Assembly (NCBI GenBank): GCA_900548545.1
Contig: URKX01000030.1
Span: 1-27,845 of the forward strand
Length of the DNA stretch: 27,845 nucleotides
Source: an uncultured Oscillospiraceae bacterium
GTDB lineage: Bacteria; Bacillota; Clostridia; Oscillospirales; Acutalibacteraceae
Reading direction: 5' to 3'
Shown here: one piece after another, positions 6,576 through 14,862 of the stretch
Layout of the letters: each line of letters opens with the position of its first letter
Position numbering within the stretch: the stretch's first letter is position 1
The notes under the pieces: model-generated
Seen by the model: the letters and a program-made list of their open reading frames with translations, nothing else
Databases searched by the model: none
Told to the model about the DNA's origin: nothing
Made by a program: the position numbers and the translations under genes

Positions 6576-7940
6576 ATGCGGGGAGATTTGACTCAGGGGA
6601 ATGTGATGAAAACCATGCTGCGGTTTGCGGTTCCGATGATTTTGGGGAACCTTCTGCAGCAGTGCTATAATGTGGCGGATACGCTGATCGTGGGCCGTTT
6701 TCTGGGCGCGGGAGCGCTGGCTGCGGTGGGGTCCTCCTTCACGCTGATGACCTTTCTGACCTCCATACTGCTGGGACTCTGTATGGGCAGCGGGGCGGTG
6801 TTTTCCATCCGGTTCGGGCAGCAGAACCACGAGGGCTTAAAGGAGTGCATGTGCGCCTCCTTTGCCCTGATCGCCGCTCTGACCGTGGCGCTGAACCTGC
6901 TGGCATTTGCCGGCACGGACGCCGTCATCGCTTTTTTGAAGGTGCCACAGGAGATTCAGGGGATGATGCGGGAGTATCTGTTGGTGATTTTCTGCGGCAT
7001 CGCAGCGACCTTTCTGTACAACTATTTTGCCTCCCTGCTGCGGGCGGTGGGCAATTCCCTGGCTCCGCTGATCTTTCTGGCCGTCTCGGCGGTGTTAAAC
7101 ATCGTGCTGGACCTCTGGTTTGTGCTGGGCCTGGGCCACGGTGTGGCGGGGGCGGCTCTGGCGACGGTGATCGCCCAGTATGTCTCAGGCATCGGGATCG
7201 CGCTGTACACATGGCGTTTCTGTCCATATCTGCGGGTGAGCCGCAGGCACTGCCGGGTGAAGTGGCGCAGCGTCCGGGAGATTGCCGGATTTTCCATTCT
7301 CACCTGCCTTCAGCAGTCGGTGATGAATTTCGGGATCCTGATGGTCCAGGGGCTGGTGAACAGCTTCGGCACCACAGTGATGGCCGCCTTCGCGGCCGCG
7401 GTAAAGATCGATTCCTTCGCCTATATGCCGGTGCAGGATTTCGGCAACGCCTTCTCCACCTTCATCGCCCAGAATTACGGCGCCCGGGAGAGCCAGCGCA
7501 TCCGCAAGGGCCTGAAGAGCGCGGTGCTCTGCTCGGTGGGGTTTTCCCTGGTGGTGTCGGCGCTGGTGTTTGTGTTTGCCAAGCCCCTGCTGCTGCTGTT
7601 TGTCAAGCCCTGGGAAACAGAGATCCTGGCGGTGGGCGTCCAGTACCTGCGGATCGAGGGCGCCTTCTATTGGGGCATTGGCGGGCTGTTTTTGCTGTAC
7701 GGCCTCTACCGGGCCATCCAGCGGCCGGGGATGTCCTTGGTGCTGACGGTGATCTCTTTGGGCACCCGGGTGGTGCTGGCCTACGCCCTGGCGGCAGTAC
7801 CCGCCATTGGGGTGGTGGGCATCTGGTGGAGCGTGCCCATCGGCTGGATGCTGGCCGACGCCGTGGGGCTGCTGTACTATAAGAAGATCCAGGGCGGGCT
7901 GCTGAAAGGGGGGCCTGCCCCGGGGAAAGAGGCGGGCTGA
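6576..7940 (+). CDS. MATE-family multidrug efflux transporter (first of three)
   Basis: The 454-aa integral membrane protein shows the 12-helix MATE pattern in two halves. It opens with TQGNVMKTMLRFAVPMILGN, then LQQCYNVADTLIVGRFLGAGALAA, the usual first-helix signature. The second half repeats it (SVMNFGILMVQGLVNSFGTTVMAAFAA, about 250-280, then FIAQNYGARES). MATE proteins export cationic drugs or metabolites using a sodium or proton gradient. The ATG at 6576 follows AAAGGAAAAGG. The gene is divergent from an Lrp-type regulator and has its own strong promoter. The substrate cannot be told from sequence. Confidence 0.95.
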   Translation: MRGDLTQGNVMKTMLRFAVPMILGNLLQQCYNVADTLIVGRFLGAGALAAVGSSFTLMTFLTSILLGLCMGSGAVFSIRFGQQNHEGLKECMCASFALIAALTVALNLLAFAGTDAVIAFLKVPQEIQGMMREYLLVIFCGIAATFLYNYFASLLRAVGNSLAPLIFLAVSAVLNIVLDLWFVLGLGHGVAGAALATVIAQYVSGIGIALYTWRFCPYLRVSRRHCRVKWRSVREIAGFSILTCLQQSVMNFGILMVQGLVNSFGTTVMAAFAAAVKIDSFAYMPVQDFGNAFSTFIAQNYGARESQRIRKGLKSAVLCSVGFSLVVSALVFVFAKPLLLLFVKPWETEILAVGVQYLRIEGAFYWGIGGLFLLYGLYRAIQRPGMSLVLTVISLGTRVVLAYALAAVPAIGVVGIWWSVPIGWMLADAVGLLYYKKIQGGLLKGGPAPGKEAG

Positions 7941-7971
7941 CCTGGTAAAAAGAGGGCCGGGCGCCTTTTGC

Positions 7972-8000
7972 TTGTGCTTTCGGGGAAAGTGTGGCACAAT
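7972..8000 (+). promoter_or_regulatory. Candidate promoter of NSS transporter
   Basis: TTGTGC (7972-7977) and CACAAT (7995-8000) are 17 bp apart in the 99-bp gap after the MATE gene. The boxes are imperfect, so this is a moderate call. Confidence 0.45.
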
Positions 8001-8039
8001 AGGAAACGAGAAAAAGGGAATCGATTGAGGTGAGTGGCT

Positions 8040-9398
8040 ATGGAACAGAAGCGAGGGACGTTTTCCGGGAAGATCGGGTTTGTGCTGGCCGCGGCGGGGT
8101 CTGCTGTGGGATTGGGCAATATCTGGCGGTTTCCCTATCTGGCGGCCAAATATGGCGGCGGGATCTTTTTGCTGGTGTACTTGGTCTTGGTGGTGAGCTT
8201 GGGCTTTGCCCTGATGGTGGCCGAAGTGGCCCTGGGCCGGAAAACCCAGCTCAGCGCTGTGGGGGCCTTCCGGAAGCTCAACGGGAAGTTTGGCTTTTTG
8301 GGGTATCTGGCTTCGGTGGTGCCCATTATCATCTTCCCCTATTACTGTGTCATCGGCGGATGGGTGATGAAATACCTGGCGGTGTACCTCACCGGCCAGG
8401 GGATGGCCGCCGCTGAGGACACCTATTTTTCCAACTACATCGCCCAGCCGGTGGAGCCCCTGGTGTGGCTGGCAGTGTACGTGGGGGTCACGGCGCTGAT
8501 CGTGTTTTTCGGCGTGCAGAAGGGCGTGGAGAAGGCCAGCAAGGTGATGATGCCGGTGCTGGCAGTGCTGTCCATAGGGGTGGCGGCCTACTCTGTCACC
8601 AGGCCCGGCGCCCTGGATGGCGTGGCCTATTACCTGACCCCGGACTTCAGCCGGTTCTCTCCCATGACTGTGCTGGCTGCCATGGGGCAGATGTTCTACT
8701 CCATGTCCCTGGCCATGGGCATCATGGTGACCTACGGTTCCTATATGAAAAAAGAAGACGATTTGGAGAAGTCCGTGAAGCAGATCGAGCTGTTTGATAC
8801 GGGCATGGCCTTTGTGGCGGGGTTGATGATCATTCCCGCGGTGTTCGCCTTCTCCGGCGGGGACGAGGCCGCCCTGAACCAGGGCAAGGGGCTGATGTTC
8901 GTCACCCTGCCCAAGGTGTTTGCCGACGCCGGTACCCTGGGCCTGGTGTTTGGCGGGCTGTTCTTCCTGCTGGTGCTGTTCGCCGCCCTGACCTCCTCAG
9001 TGTCCTTGATGGAAACGGTGGTGTCCATCTTCCAGGACAAGTTCCACTGGAGCCGGAAGAAGACCTGCGGCCTGGTGCTGGTGGGCTGCCTGGTGCTGGC
9101 GGCGCCCTCCTCTTTGGGCTATGGGGCCCTGAGCTGGATCTCCATTTTGGGCCTGTCCGTGCTGGACTTCTTCGACTTTATCACCAACAGTGTGATGATG
9201 CCCATTGTGGCTTTCTGCACCTGCGTGTTTGTGGGGTACGTGGTCAAGACCAAAACCGTGGTGGACGAGGTGAAGCGCTCCTCCCCCTTTAAGCGGGAAA
9301 AGCTGTTTGTGGTGATGATCAAGTATGTGGCGCCGGTGTGCATCGTGCTGATCCTGGTGTCCTCCATTTTGGACACCCTTGGGGTGATCCACATTTAA
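8040..9398 (+). CDS. Sodium-dependent transporter, neurotransmitter:sodium symporter (NSS/SNF) family
   Basis: The 452-aa membrane protein carries the family hallmark in helix 1, GSAVGLGNIWRFPYLAAKYGG (about 18-38), where the unwound helix binds sodium and an amino-acid-like substrate. Later segments (QMFYSMSLAMGIMVTYGSYM near 220, then AALTSSVSLMETVVS near 318-332) match helices 6 and 8 of bacterial LeuT/Tyt1-like members. About 11 helices are evident, the usual number for the bacterial subfamily. The ATG at 8040 is chosen over a GTG two codons upstream because GAGGTG sits 7 bp before it. It imports amino acids or related amines with sodium; the exact substrate is unknown. The rRNA methyltransferase gene follows after 25 bp. 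Confidence 0.95.
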   Translation: MEQKRGTFSGKIGFVLAAAGSAVGLGNIWRFPYLAAKYGGGIFLLVYLVLVVSLGFALMVAEVALGRKTQLSAVGAFRKLNGKFGFLGYLASVVPIIIFPYYCVIGGWVMKYLAVYLTGQGMAAAEDTYFSNYIAQPVEPLVWLAVYVGVTALIVFFGVQKGVEKASKVMMPVLAVLSIGVAAYSVTRPGALDGVAYYLTPDFSRFSPMTVLAAMGQMFYSMSLAMGIMVTYGSYMKKEDDLEKSVKQIELFDTGMAFVAGLMIIPAVFAFSGGDEAALNQGKGLMFVTLPKVFADAGTLGLVFGGLFFLLVLFAALTSSVSLMETVVSIFQDKFHWSRKKTCGLVLVGCLVLAAPSSLGYGALSWISILGLSVLDFFDFITNSVMMPIVAFCTCVFVGYVVKTKTVVDEVKRSSPFKREKLFVVMIKYVAPVCIVLILVSSILDTLGVIHI

Positions 9399-9423
9399 AC
9401 AACAGGAAAGGAAGGGGACGCCT

Positions 9424-10641
9424 ATGAAAACAGAGCGAGCCTATCCCTCCGTGGTGATCGACGCCCGGGGGACCAAAAAAGCCCAGGGGGGCCACCCTTG
9501 GGTGTTTGACAACGAGATCACCCAGGTAAACGGCACTCCCGAGGACGGCGGCCTCTGCGATGTGCTCAGCCCCAAGGGGCGGTACCTGGGCACGGGGTAT
9601 TACAATTCCCACTCGAAAATCCGGGTGCGGATGATCTCCCAAAACGCCAACGACACCTTTGGGGAGGCCTTTTTCCAGCGGCGGGTCCGCTACGCCTGGG
9701 ACTACCGGAAAACGGTGATGGGCCCCGAGGGAACCCAGAACTGCCGGGTGATCTTCGGGGAGGCCGACGGCTTCCCGGGCTTGACCGTGGACAAGTTCGG
9801 GGACATCCTGGTGGCCCAGACCTTGTGCCTGGGCACCGAGCTGCGGAAGGGCTGGATCTTCCAGGCCCTGGCCCAGGCTCTGGAGGAGGACGGGGAGGCC
9901 GTCCGGGGGATCTTTGAGCGCAACGATGTGAAGATCCGGGAGCTGGAGGGCATGGCCCAGAACAAGGGCTGGTACGCCCTGCCCGGGAAGGGGCTGCCGG
10001 AAAGCACCGAAACCCAGATCACCGAAAACGGCGTCCGCTACAAGGTGGACTTTGAAAACGGCCAGAAGACTGGATTCTTCCTGGACCAGAAGTACAACCG
10101 CCAGGCCGCCGCCCGGATCGCCCCCGGCAAAACCGTGCTGGACTGCTTCACCCACACCGGCTCCTTTGGGCTCAACTGCATGAAGGCCGGGGCCAAGCGG
10201 GTGCACTCGGTGGACATCTCGGAAACGGCCATCGCCTGCGCCAAGGAGAACGCCGCCTTAAACGGCCTCTCTGTGGAGTATGAAGCGGCCAACGTCTTTG
10301 ACTTGCTGCCCACCCTGACCCCCGGGGAGTACGACTACATCATCCTGGACCCGCCGGCCTTTACCAAGTCGGGCAAGACGGTGAAAAGCGCCCAGCGGGG
10401 GTACAAGGAGATCAACTACCGGGCCATGAAAGCCCTGCCCCGGGGCGGGTACCTGGCCACCTGTTCCTGCTCCCACTTTATGACCGACGCCCTGTTCCGG
10501 CAGATGCTGCAAAGCGCTGCCAGCGACGCCCAGGTGGAGCTGCGGCTGGTGGAGGCCCGTGCCCAAGGCCCCGACCACCCCGTGCTCTGGAACGTGCCGG
10601 AAACAGACTATTTGAAATTCTATATTTTCCAGGTGGTGTAA
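9424..10641 (+). CDS. RlmI/RlmK-like class I rRNA (cytosine-C5) methyltransferase
   Basis: The 405-aa protein has an N-terminal PUA-like RNA-binding domain (about 1-85, including RGTKKAQGGHPWVF) and a central EEHEE-like part. A Rossmann methyltransferase domain begins near 205. Within it are the GQKTGFFLDQ signature, SAM-binding VLDCFTHTGSFGLN (about 238-251), catalytic motif IV DPPAF at 309-313 and a TCSCSHF motif with C347/C349. In RlmI the equivalent cysteine attacks cytosine 1962 of 23S rRNA. The length matches RlmI (about 396 aa). AAAGGAAGGGG precedes the ATG at 9424. It is probably co-transcribed with the transporter upstream, although the functions look unrelated. The exact target base is inferred from the family. 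Confidence 0.92.
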   Translation: MKTERAYPSVVIDARGTKKAQGGHPWVFDNEITQVNGTPEDGGLCDVLSPKGRYLGTGYYNSHSKIRVRMISQNANDTFGEAFFQRRVRYAWDYRKTVMGPEGTQNCRVIFGEADGFPGLTVDKFGDILVAQTLCLGTELRKGWIFQALAQALEEDGEAVRGIFERNDVKIRELEGMAQNKGWYALPGKGLPESTETQITENGVRYKVDFENGQKTGFFLDQKYNRQAAARIAPGKTVLDCFTHTGSFGLNCMKAGAKRVHSVDISETAIACAKENAALNGLSVEYEAANVFDLLPTLTPGEYDYIILDPPAFTKSGKTVKSAQRGYKEINYRAMKALPRGGYLATCSCSHFMTDALFRQMLQSAASDAQVELRLVEARAQGPDHPVLWNVPETDYLKFYIFQVV

Positions 10642-10718
10642 AAAGCCTGCTGTATGGTTTTTCAGAAACGTGTACGCAAACCTTAGGCAGACAAGCGAGA
10701 GAGGATGGTGCTGTCTCC

Positions 10719-10922
10719 ATGAATGGACAGAAAACTGCTGGAAAAGGCGGAATGGGCTTTGTCGGGGTCTTGACGCTGATCTTTATCGTTTTAAAATTGA
10801 CCGGCAATATCAATTGGTCCTGGCTGTGGGTGCTGTCGCCCATATGGGTGACGGCGCTGCTCCTGGTTGTGGCTTTTGGAGTAGTTTTACTTGCTGGAAG
10901 ATTGAAAAAGGGAAAATGGTAA
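10719..10922 (+). CDS. Small membrane protein, transmembrane Fragile-X-F-like (67 aa)
   Basis: Two hydrophobic helices (about 13-28, GFVGVLTLIFIVLKL, and 37-60, LWVLSPIWVTALLLVVAFGV) flank a short GNINWSW loop and end in a basic tail. The pattern IFIVLKLTG--NWSW-WVLSPIW is what small bacterial proteins annotated as transmembrane Fragile-X-F-associated show. That name comes from distant similarity to a eukaryotic family and says nothing about function. The ribosome site is weak (GAGAGG 15 bp upstream), but there is no other in-frame start nearby. A longer overlapping frame (10670-11320) lacks membrane or domain character and is taken as spurious. Confidence 0.65.
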   Translation: MNGQKTAGKGGMGFVGVLTLIFIVLKLTGNINWSWLWVLSPIWVTALLLVVAFGVVLLAGRLKKGKW

Positions 10923-11027
10923 CCCTTTTACCGCCCACAGGCTGGCGTGCTCCCATCCAAGCGCTTTCCCAAGGCGGCAAAACAAACCGGACGGACGACG
11001 GCATTTTAACGAAGAAGGGAGAACGAC

Positions 11028-11381
11028 ATGGGAAATCTGTTTATGGCGGCCATTGCGGCCCTTGCCCTTGTGGCGCTGGTAGCGCTGTTGTGGTCCAACC
11101 AAAAACGGGAGAAAGAAAACTACCTCACCGAGGGGATGTGCCTGGGGATCGTTCTGGGGGCGGGGCTTCGCAGCCTTTTGGATATGGACCTGGGTGTGGC
11201 CATTTCCATAGGAATGCTGCTGGGCGCCCTGATCGGCCAGCAGGTTCCCAAAAAGAAGGAAACAAACCCGGGCGGCCAGGGACAAACTACGGCCCAGGAT
11301 GGGGACGAAGTTTCTCCTGACGCCCCCAGGGATGGGAGCGCCCAGTCACTGGGCCAGGAGGATGACCATGAGAAACATTGA
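11028..11381 (+). CDS. Small two-helix membrane protein (117 aa)
   Basis: An N-terminal helix (residues 5-22, FMAAIAALALVALVALLW) is followed by a charged segment. A glycine-rich hydrophobic stretch (about 38-70, CLGIVLGAGLRSLLDMDLGVA and ISIGMLLGALIGQQV) resembles glycine-zipper membrane segments. The C-terminal 45 residues are polar and probably disordered. GAAGGGAGAA precedes the ATG. The 3' end overlaps the next gene by 14 bp, so the two are translationally coupled and form the head of the DAHP synthase operon. I do not recognise a named family. Confidence 0.7.
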   Translation: MGNLFMAAIAALALVALVALLWSNQKREKENYLTEGMCLGIVLGAGLRSLLDMDLGVAISIGMLLGALIGQQVPKKKETNPGGQGQTTAQDGDEVSPDAPRDGSAQSLGQEDDHEKH

Positions 11382-11799
11382 CCACTTTTCCTACGAGTTG
11401 GGGGCCGCGGACTGCTTTTGCGAGATGGTGAGGGCAGGGGTGAAGCAGATCGCCCTGGCCCACCCCTGCGATACCCGGGCGGCCCGGGACGAATACCTGC
11501 CCTATTTTGAAGACCTGTGCCAAAAGTACGGGGTGAAGCTGTACGTGGAGGACGTGCCCCTGCTGACGGACCTCTTCCCCCTGTCCATGAACCAGGGGAA
11601 GTACAACGCCATTTTCTACCAGGAAGACAGCGCCCTGGACGCCTACCTGGCCCTGAAAGCGGAGAAGCAGGCCGCCCTGGGGGCAGGCGCCTATACGCCG
11701 GAAACCCGGCGGGACATCGCCTGGCGGTACGGCAAACTGCTGTCCTACACCGATGAGGGCATCCAGCGGCTGTTGGAACAGAACCAGGAGAAGGAATAA
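11368..11799 (+). CDS. Conserved hypothetical protein (143 aa)
   Basis: The soluble protein starts MRNIDHFSYELGAADCFCEM and has an alternating helix/strand character: GVKQIALAHPCD (about 24-35), YLPYFEDLCQKYGVKLYVEDV (about 43-63), a DLFPLSMNQGKYNAIFYQ segment and a charged C-terminal helical tail. I have the impression that a family of this type is widespread in Clostridia without a known role; this is recall, not a search. The ATG at 11368 is chosen because CCAGGAGG ends 6 bp upstream; an ATG at 11362 is too close to it. It overlaps the preceding membrane protein gene and lies 18 bp before the DAHP synthase gene. Confidence 0.8.
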   Translation: MRNIDHFSYELGAADCFCEMVRAGVKQIALAHPCDTRAARDEYLPYFEDLCQKYGVKLYVEDVPLLTDLFPLSMNQGKYNAIFYQEDSALDAYLALKAEKQAALGAGAYTPETRRDIAWRYGKLLSYTDEGIQRLLEQNQEKE

Positions 11800-11817
11800 C
11801 CACAGGAGGAACAAGCC

Positions 11818-12849
11818 ATGTCCATGAAGTACAATCGCCAGCTGCCGGGCCCTGGGGAACTGAAAGAGGAGTATCCCCTTACCCCGGCCCTGGCCCAGCT
11901 GAAGGCCCAGCGGGATGAGGAGATCCGCCAGGTGTTTGAGGGGAAAAGTGAAAAATTCCTGGTGGTGGTGGGGCCCTGCTCCGCTGACCGGGAAGACGCC
12001 GTGTTGGAGTACGCCTGCCGCCTGGCAAAGCTTGAGGAGCAGGTGGGGGACAAGCTGCTGCTGATCCCCCGGGTGTACACCAACAAGCCCCGGACCACCG
12101 GCGCCGGGTACAAGGGGATGCTCCACCAGCCCTCCCCGGACAAGGGGCCGGATCTGCTGGGTGGCATCATCGCCATCCGGCGGCTGCACCTGCGGGTGAT
12201 GGAGGAGTCGGGCCTGACCGCTGCCGACGAGATGCTCTACCCGGAGAACCGGAGCTATCTGGACGATGTGCTTTCCTACGAGGCGGTGGGGGCCCGGTCG
12301 GTGGAGAACCAGCAGCACCGGCTCACCGCCAGCGGTATGGACATCCCCGTGGGCATGAAAAACCCCACCAGCGGCGATTTTTCCGTGATGCTCAACTCCA
12401 TCCAGGCGGCCCAGAGCAGCCACACCTTCCTGTACCGGGGCTGGGACGTGACCACCTCCGGCAACCCCCTGGCCCACGCCATCCTGCGGGGGGGCGTGGA
12501 CAAGTACGGCACCTGCGTGCCCAACTACCACTACGAGGACTTGGCGCGCTTGTGGGAGCTGTACCAGAAGCGGGGGCTTTCCTTCCCGGCGGTGGTGGTG
12601 GACGCCAACCACTCCAATTCCGACAAGAAATTCCGGGAGCAGCCCCGGATCGTCAGCGAGGTGCTCCACAGCCGCCGCTACAGCCAGGACGTGAAGCGGC
12701 TGGTGAAGGGCGTGATGATCGAAAGCTATCTGGAAGAGGGCTGCCAGCCCATTGAGGGGGAGCGGGTGTATGGGAAGTCCATCACCGACCCCTGCCTGGG
12801 CTGGGAGGATACCCAGCGGCTGCTGTTGGAAATGGCGGACAAAGTGTGA
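11818..12849 (+). CDS. 3-deoxy-7-phosphoheptulonate (DAHP) synthase, class I
   Basis: The 343-aa enzyme condenses phosphoenolpyruvate and erythrose 4-phosphate, the first step of the shikimate pathway to aromatic amino acids. It matches the AroF/G/H type: LVVVGPCSADRED (about 43-56) holds the metal-binding Cys, and LLLIPRVYTNKPRTT and GMLHQPSPDKGPDL follow. Then come ARSVENQQHR, VGMKNPTSGDF and the metal-site DANHSNSDKKFREQ, VKGVMIESYLEEG and SITDPCLGWE. The length is usual for this class (about 340-350). CAGGAGGAAC precedes the ATG; a second ATG two codons in is possible. The gene ends 27 bp before a TetR-type regulator. Which aromatic amino acid inhibits it cannot be seen here, so no paralogue symbol is given. 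Confidence 0.97.
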   Translation: MSMKYNRQLPGPGELKEEYPLTPALAQLKAQRDEEIRQVFEGKSEKFLVVVGPCSADREDAVLEYACRLAKLEEQVGDKLLLIPRVYTNKPRTTGAGYKGMLHQPSPDKGPDLLGGIIAIRRLHLRVMEESGLTAADEMLYPENRSYLDDVLSYEAVGARSVENQQHRLTASGMDIPVGMKNPTSGDFSVMLNSIQAAQSSHTFLYRGWDVTTSGNPLAHAILRGGVDKYGTCVPNYHYEDLARLWELYQKRGLSFPAVVVDANHSNSDKKFREQPRIVSEVLHSRRYSQDVKRLVKGVMIESYLEEGCQPIEGERVYGKSITDPCLGWEDTQRLLLEMADKV

Positions 12850-12876
12850 GAAAAAACCAAGAAAGAGGGTGATCCC

Positions 12877-13434
12877 ATGGACGAGAGGGACCGCGCCCGG
12901 GAGAAACTGGCCCGGGCTGTGAAGGTTGAGATGGAACACGCCCCCCTGGATAAGATCACCGTCACCCAGATTGTGGAGCGTGCGGGGCTGACCCGCCAGA
13001 CCTTCTACCGGAACTTCCAGGACAAGTACGACCTGGTGAACTGGCATTTTGAGCAGCTGGCCCAGAAATCCTTTAAACAGATGGGGGTCAGCCTGACGCT
13101 GCGGGAGGCCCTGATCCGCAAGTTCGAGTTTTTAAAGGGGGAGGGCACCTTTTTCAGCCAGGCCTTCCGCTCCCGGGACCACAACTCGGTGGTGGCCTAC
13201 GACTACCAGTGCATCCTGGAGTTTTACACGGGGATCCTGAAGCGGAAACTGAGGGTGGAGAAGCTCCCACAGGACATCGCCTTCCTGCTGGAAATGTACT
13301 GCGGCGCCTCCATTGAAAAGACGGTGGAGTGGGTGACCACCGGCATGGAGCGGCCCATCCCGGAGCTGGTGGACCTGCTCCTTGAGGCCATGCCCCAGCG
13401 GCTTCAGGAGCTGCTGTCGGATCTGGGCAAATGA
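12877..13434 (+). CDS. TetR/AcrR-family regulator, DhaS-like C-terminal domain
   Basis: The 185-aa protein has an N-terminal TetR helix-turn-helix (about 5-55: DKITVTQIVERAGLTRQTFYRNFQDKYDLVNWHF). A long all-helical C-terminal domain, similar to those of DhaS-like regulators (TetR_C_8), follows with DHNSVVAYDYQCILEFY near 105-120. AAAGAGGGTGATCCC precedes the ATG at 12877. The gene is followed after 20 bp by a 13-bp perfect palindrome that overlaps the fucO promoter, so control of the downstream alcohol dehydrogenase is likely (inferred). It may be co-transcribed with the DAHP synthase gene upstream. Confidence 0.9.
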   Translation: MDERDRAREKLARAVKVEMEHAPLDKITVTQIVERAGLTRQTFYRNFQDKYDLVNWHFEQLAQKSFKQMGVSLTLREALIRKFEFLKGEGTFFSQAFRSRDHNSVVAYDYQCILEFYTGILKRKLRVEKLPQDIAFLLEMYCGASIEKTVEWVTTGMERPIPELVDLLLEAMPQRLQELLSDLGK

Positions 13435-13454
13435 CAACCGGATAAAACGCTTTC

Positions 13455-13490
13455 CAAGTGACACTTTCCCCAAAGTGTCACTTGTTTTTT
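13455..13490 (+). promoter_or_regulatory. 13-bp perfect palindrome: TetR operator and/or terminator
   Basis: CAAGTGACACTTT (13455-13467) and AAAGTGTCACTTG (13472-13484) are perfect inverted arms around CCCC, followed by TTTTTT. As RNA it is a good intrinsic terminator for the TetR gene. As DNA its right arm overlaps the -35 box of fucO, where a TetR dimer could block transcription. Confidence 0.75.
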
Positions 13491-13510
13491 GAAAAACTTC
13501 TTGCTACAAT
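13482..13510 (+). promoter_or_regulatory. fucO promoter
   Basis: TTGTTT (13482-13487) and TACAAT (13505-13510) are spaced by exactly 17 bp. The -35 shares three bases with the palindrome. A leader of about 60 nt runs to the fucO ATG. Confidence 0.7.
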
Positions 13511-13576
13511 TTTTTCAGAAGCAACCAACCGGGGGCCGCCACGGGCCCCAGCGTGCAGAGAAAGGAAGTTTTTTCT

Positions 13577-14725
13577 ATGGCAAACCGTTTTGTCTTAAAT
13601 GAGAGGTCCTACCACGGCAAGGGCGCTATCCAGGAGATCGCCGGGGAAGTGAAGAGCCGCGGCCTGAACAAAGCCCTGGTCTGCTCCGACCCCGACTTGC
13701 TGAAGTTCGGCGCTACCAAGAAGGTCACCGACGTGCTGGATGAGGCCGGCATCGCCTATGACATCTACTCCGAGATCAAGCCCAACCCCACCATCCAGAA
13801 CGTCCAGGACGGCGTGGAGGCTTTGAAGAAGTCCGGCGCTGACTGCATCATCGCCATTGGCGGCGGCTCCTCTATGGACACCTCCAAGGCCATCGGCATC
13901 ATCGCCACCAACCCCGAGTTCGCCGACGTCCGCTCCCTGGAAGGCGTGGCCCCCACCAAGAACCCCTGCCTGCCCATCATCGCAGTGCCCACTACCGCCG
14001 GCACCGCCGCTGAGGTCACCATCAACTACGTCATCACCGACGTGGAGAAGAACCGGAAGTTCGTCTGCGTGGACCCCCACGACATCCCCGTGGTGGCCAT
14101 TGTGGATCCCGACATGATGGCCTCCATGCCCAAGGGCCTCACCGCCGCCACCGGCATGGACGCCCTGACCCACGCCATCGAGGGCTACATCACCAAGGGC
14201 GCCTGGGAGCTTTCCGATATGTTCCACCTGAAGGCCATTGAGATCATCTCCAAGTCCCTGCGGGGCGCTGTGGAGAACACCCCCGAAGGCCGGGAAGGCA
14301 TGGCCCTGGGCCAGTACATCGCCGGCATGGGCTTCTCCAACGTGGGCCTGGGCGTGGTGCACTCCATGGCACACGGCCTGTCCGCCCTGTATGACACTCC
14401 CCACGGCGTGGCCTGCGCTATCATCCTGCCCACGGGCCTGGAGTTCAACAAGCCTGTGGCCGGCAAGCGCTACCGCGCCATTGCCCAGGCTATGGGCGTG
14501 GAAGGTGTGGCCGACATGACCGACGGCCAGGCTGCCGATGCCGCCATCGCCGCGGTGAAGCAGCTGTCCGCCGATGTGGGCATCCCCGCGAACCTCCGGG
14601 GCATTTTGAAGGAAGAGGATATCCCCTTCCTGGCCAAGTCCGCCTACGCTGACGCCTGCTGCCCCGGCAACCCCCGCGACACCAACGAGGAAGAGATCGC
14701 CCAGCTGTACAAGAGCCTGCTGTAA
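13577..14725 (+). CDS. fucO: Lactaldehyde reductase, iron-containing alcohol dehydrogenase
   Basis: The 382-aa protein aligns along its length with FucO (propanediol oxidoreductase), which reduces L-lactaldehyde to L-1,2-propanediol with NADH in L-fucose and L-rhamnose fermentation. Seen directly: MANRFVLNE start, NAD-binding IGGGSSMDTSKAIGI (about 95-110), PEFADVRSLEG and TTAGTAAEVTINYVITD. Metal ligands D195, H199 (GMDALTHAIEG), H262 and H276 (VVHSMAHGL, TPHGVA) are offset by one from those known for E. coli FucO. The ATG at 13577 follows AGAAAGGAAG. It has its own promoter and terminator, so it is monocistronic. Codon use is strongly biased to C-ending codons, suggesting high expression. 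The preceding TetR gene probably regulates it. Confidence 0.95.
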   Translation: MANRFVLNERSYHGKGAIQEIAGEVKSRGLNKALVCSDPDLLKFGATKKVTDVLDEAGIAYDIYSEIKPNPTIQNVQDGVEALKKSGADCIIAIGGGSSMDTSKAIGIIATNPEFADVRSLEGVAPTKNPCLPIIAVPTTAGTAAEVTINYVITDVEKNRKFVCVDPHDIPVVAIVDPDMMASMPKGLTAATGMDALTHAIEGYITKGAWELSDMFHLKAIEIISKSLRGAVENTPEGREGMALGQYIAGMGFSNVGLGVVHSMAHGLSALYDTPHGVACAIILPTGLEFNKPVAGKRYRAIAQAMGVEGVADMTDGQAADAAIAAVKQLSADVGIPANLRGILKEEDIPFLAKSAYADACCPGNPRDTNEEEIAQLYKSLL

Positions 14726-14739
14726 TAGAACGCCCTTTC

Positions 14740-14768
14740 AAAAGGCCCGGGATTTCCCGGGCCTTTTT
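14740..14768 (+). terminator. Intrinsic terminator after fucO
   Basis: AAAAGGCCCGGG (14740-14751) and its perfect complement at 14756-14767 enclose a 4-nt ATTT loop and end in TTTTT. Confidence 0.93.
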
Positions 14769-14806
14769 GCATCCGTCCCCCGGCGGAGCCGCCCGTGAGA
14801 AAGAAG

Positions 14807-14835
14807 TTCCTTTTGGCTGGGAATTGTGCTACAAT
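14807..14835 (+). promoter_or_regulatory. Candidate promoter of the HAD-GNAT operon
   Basis: TACAAT (14830-14835) preceded by TGTGC is a good -10. The 17-bp-spaced -35 would be the poor TTCCTT (14807-14812), so the promoter may be weak or activator dependent. Confidence 0.45.
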
Positions 14836-14862
14836 AGCAGGGAAGAAAGGAGGGAGGCTTCC

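Noticed and set aside
10670..11320. 216-codon plus-strand frame overlapping the two small membrane protein genes
   Set aside because: The Gly/Arg-rich translation has no domain character. The membrane proteins in the other frames have hydrophobic helices, and the second has a good ribosome site.
11287..13047. 586-codon minus-strand frame opposite the DAHP synthase and TetR genes
   Set aside because: No domain is recognisable, it is antisense to well-supported genes, and it has no ribosome site.
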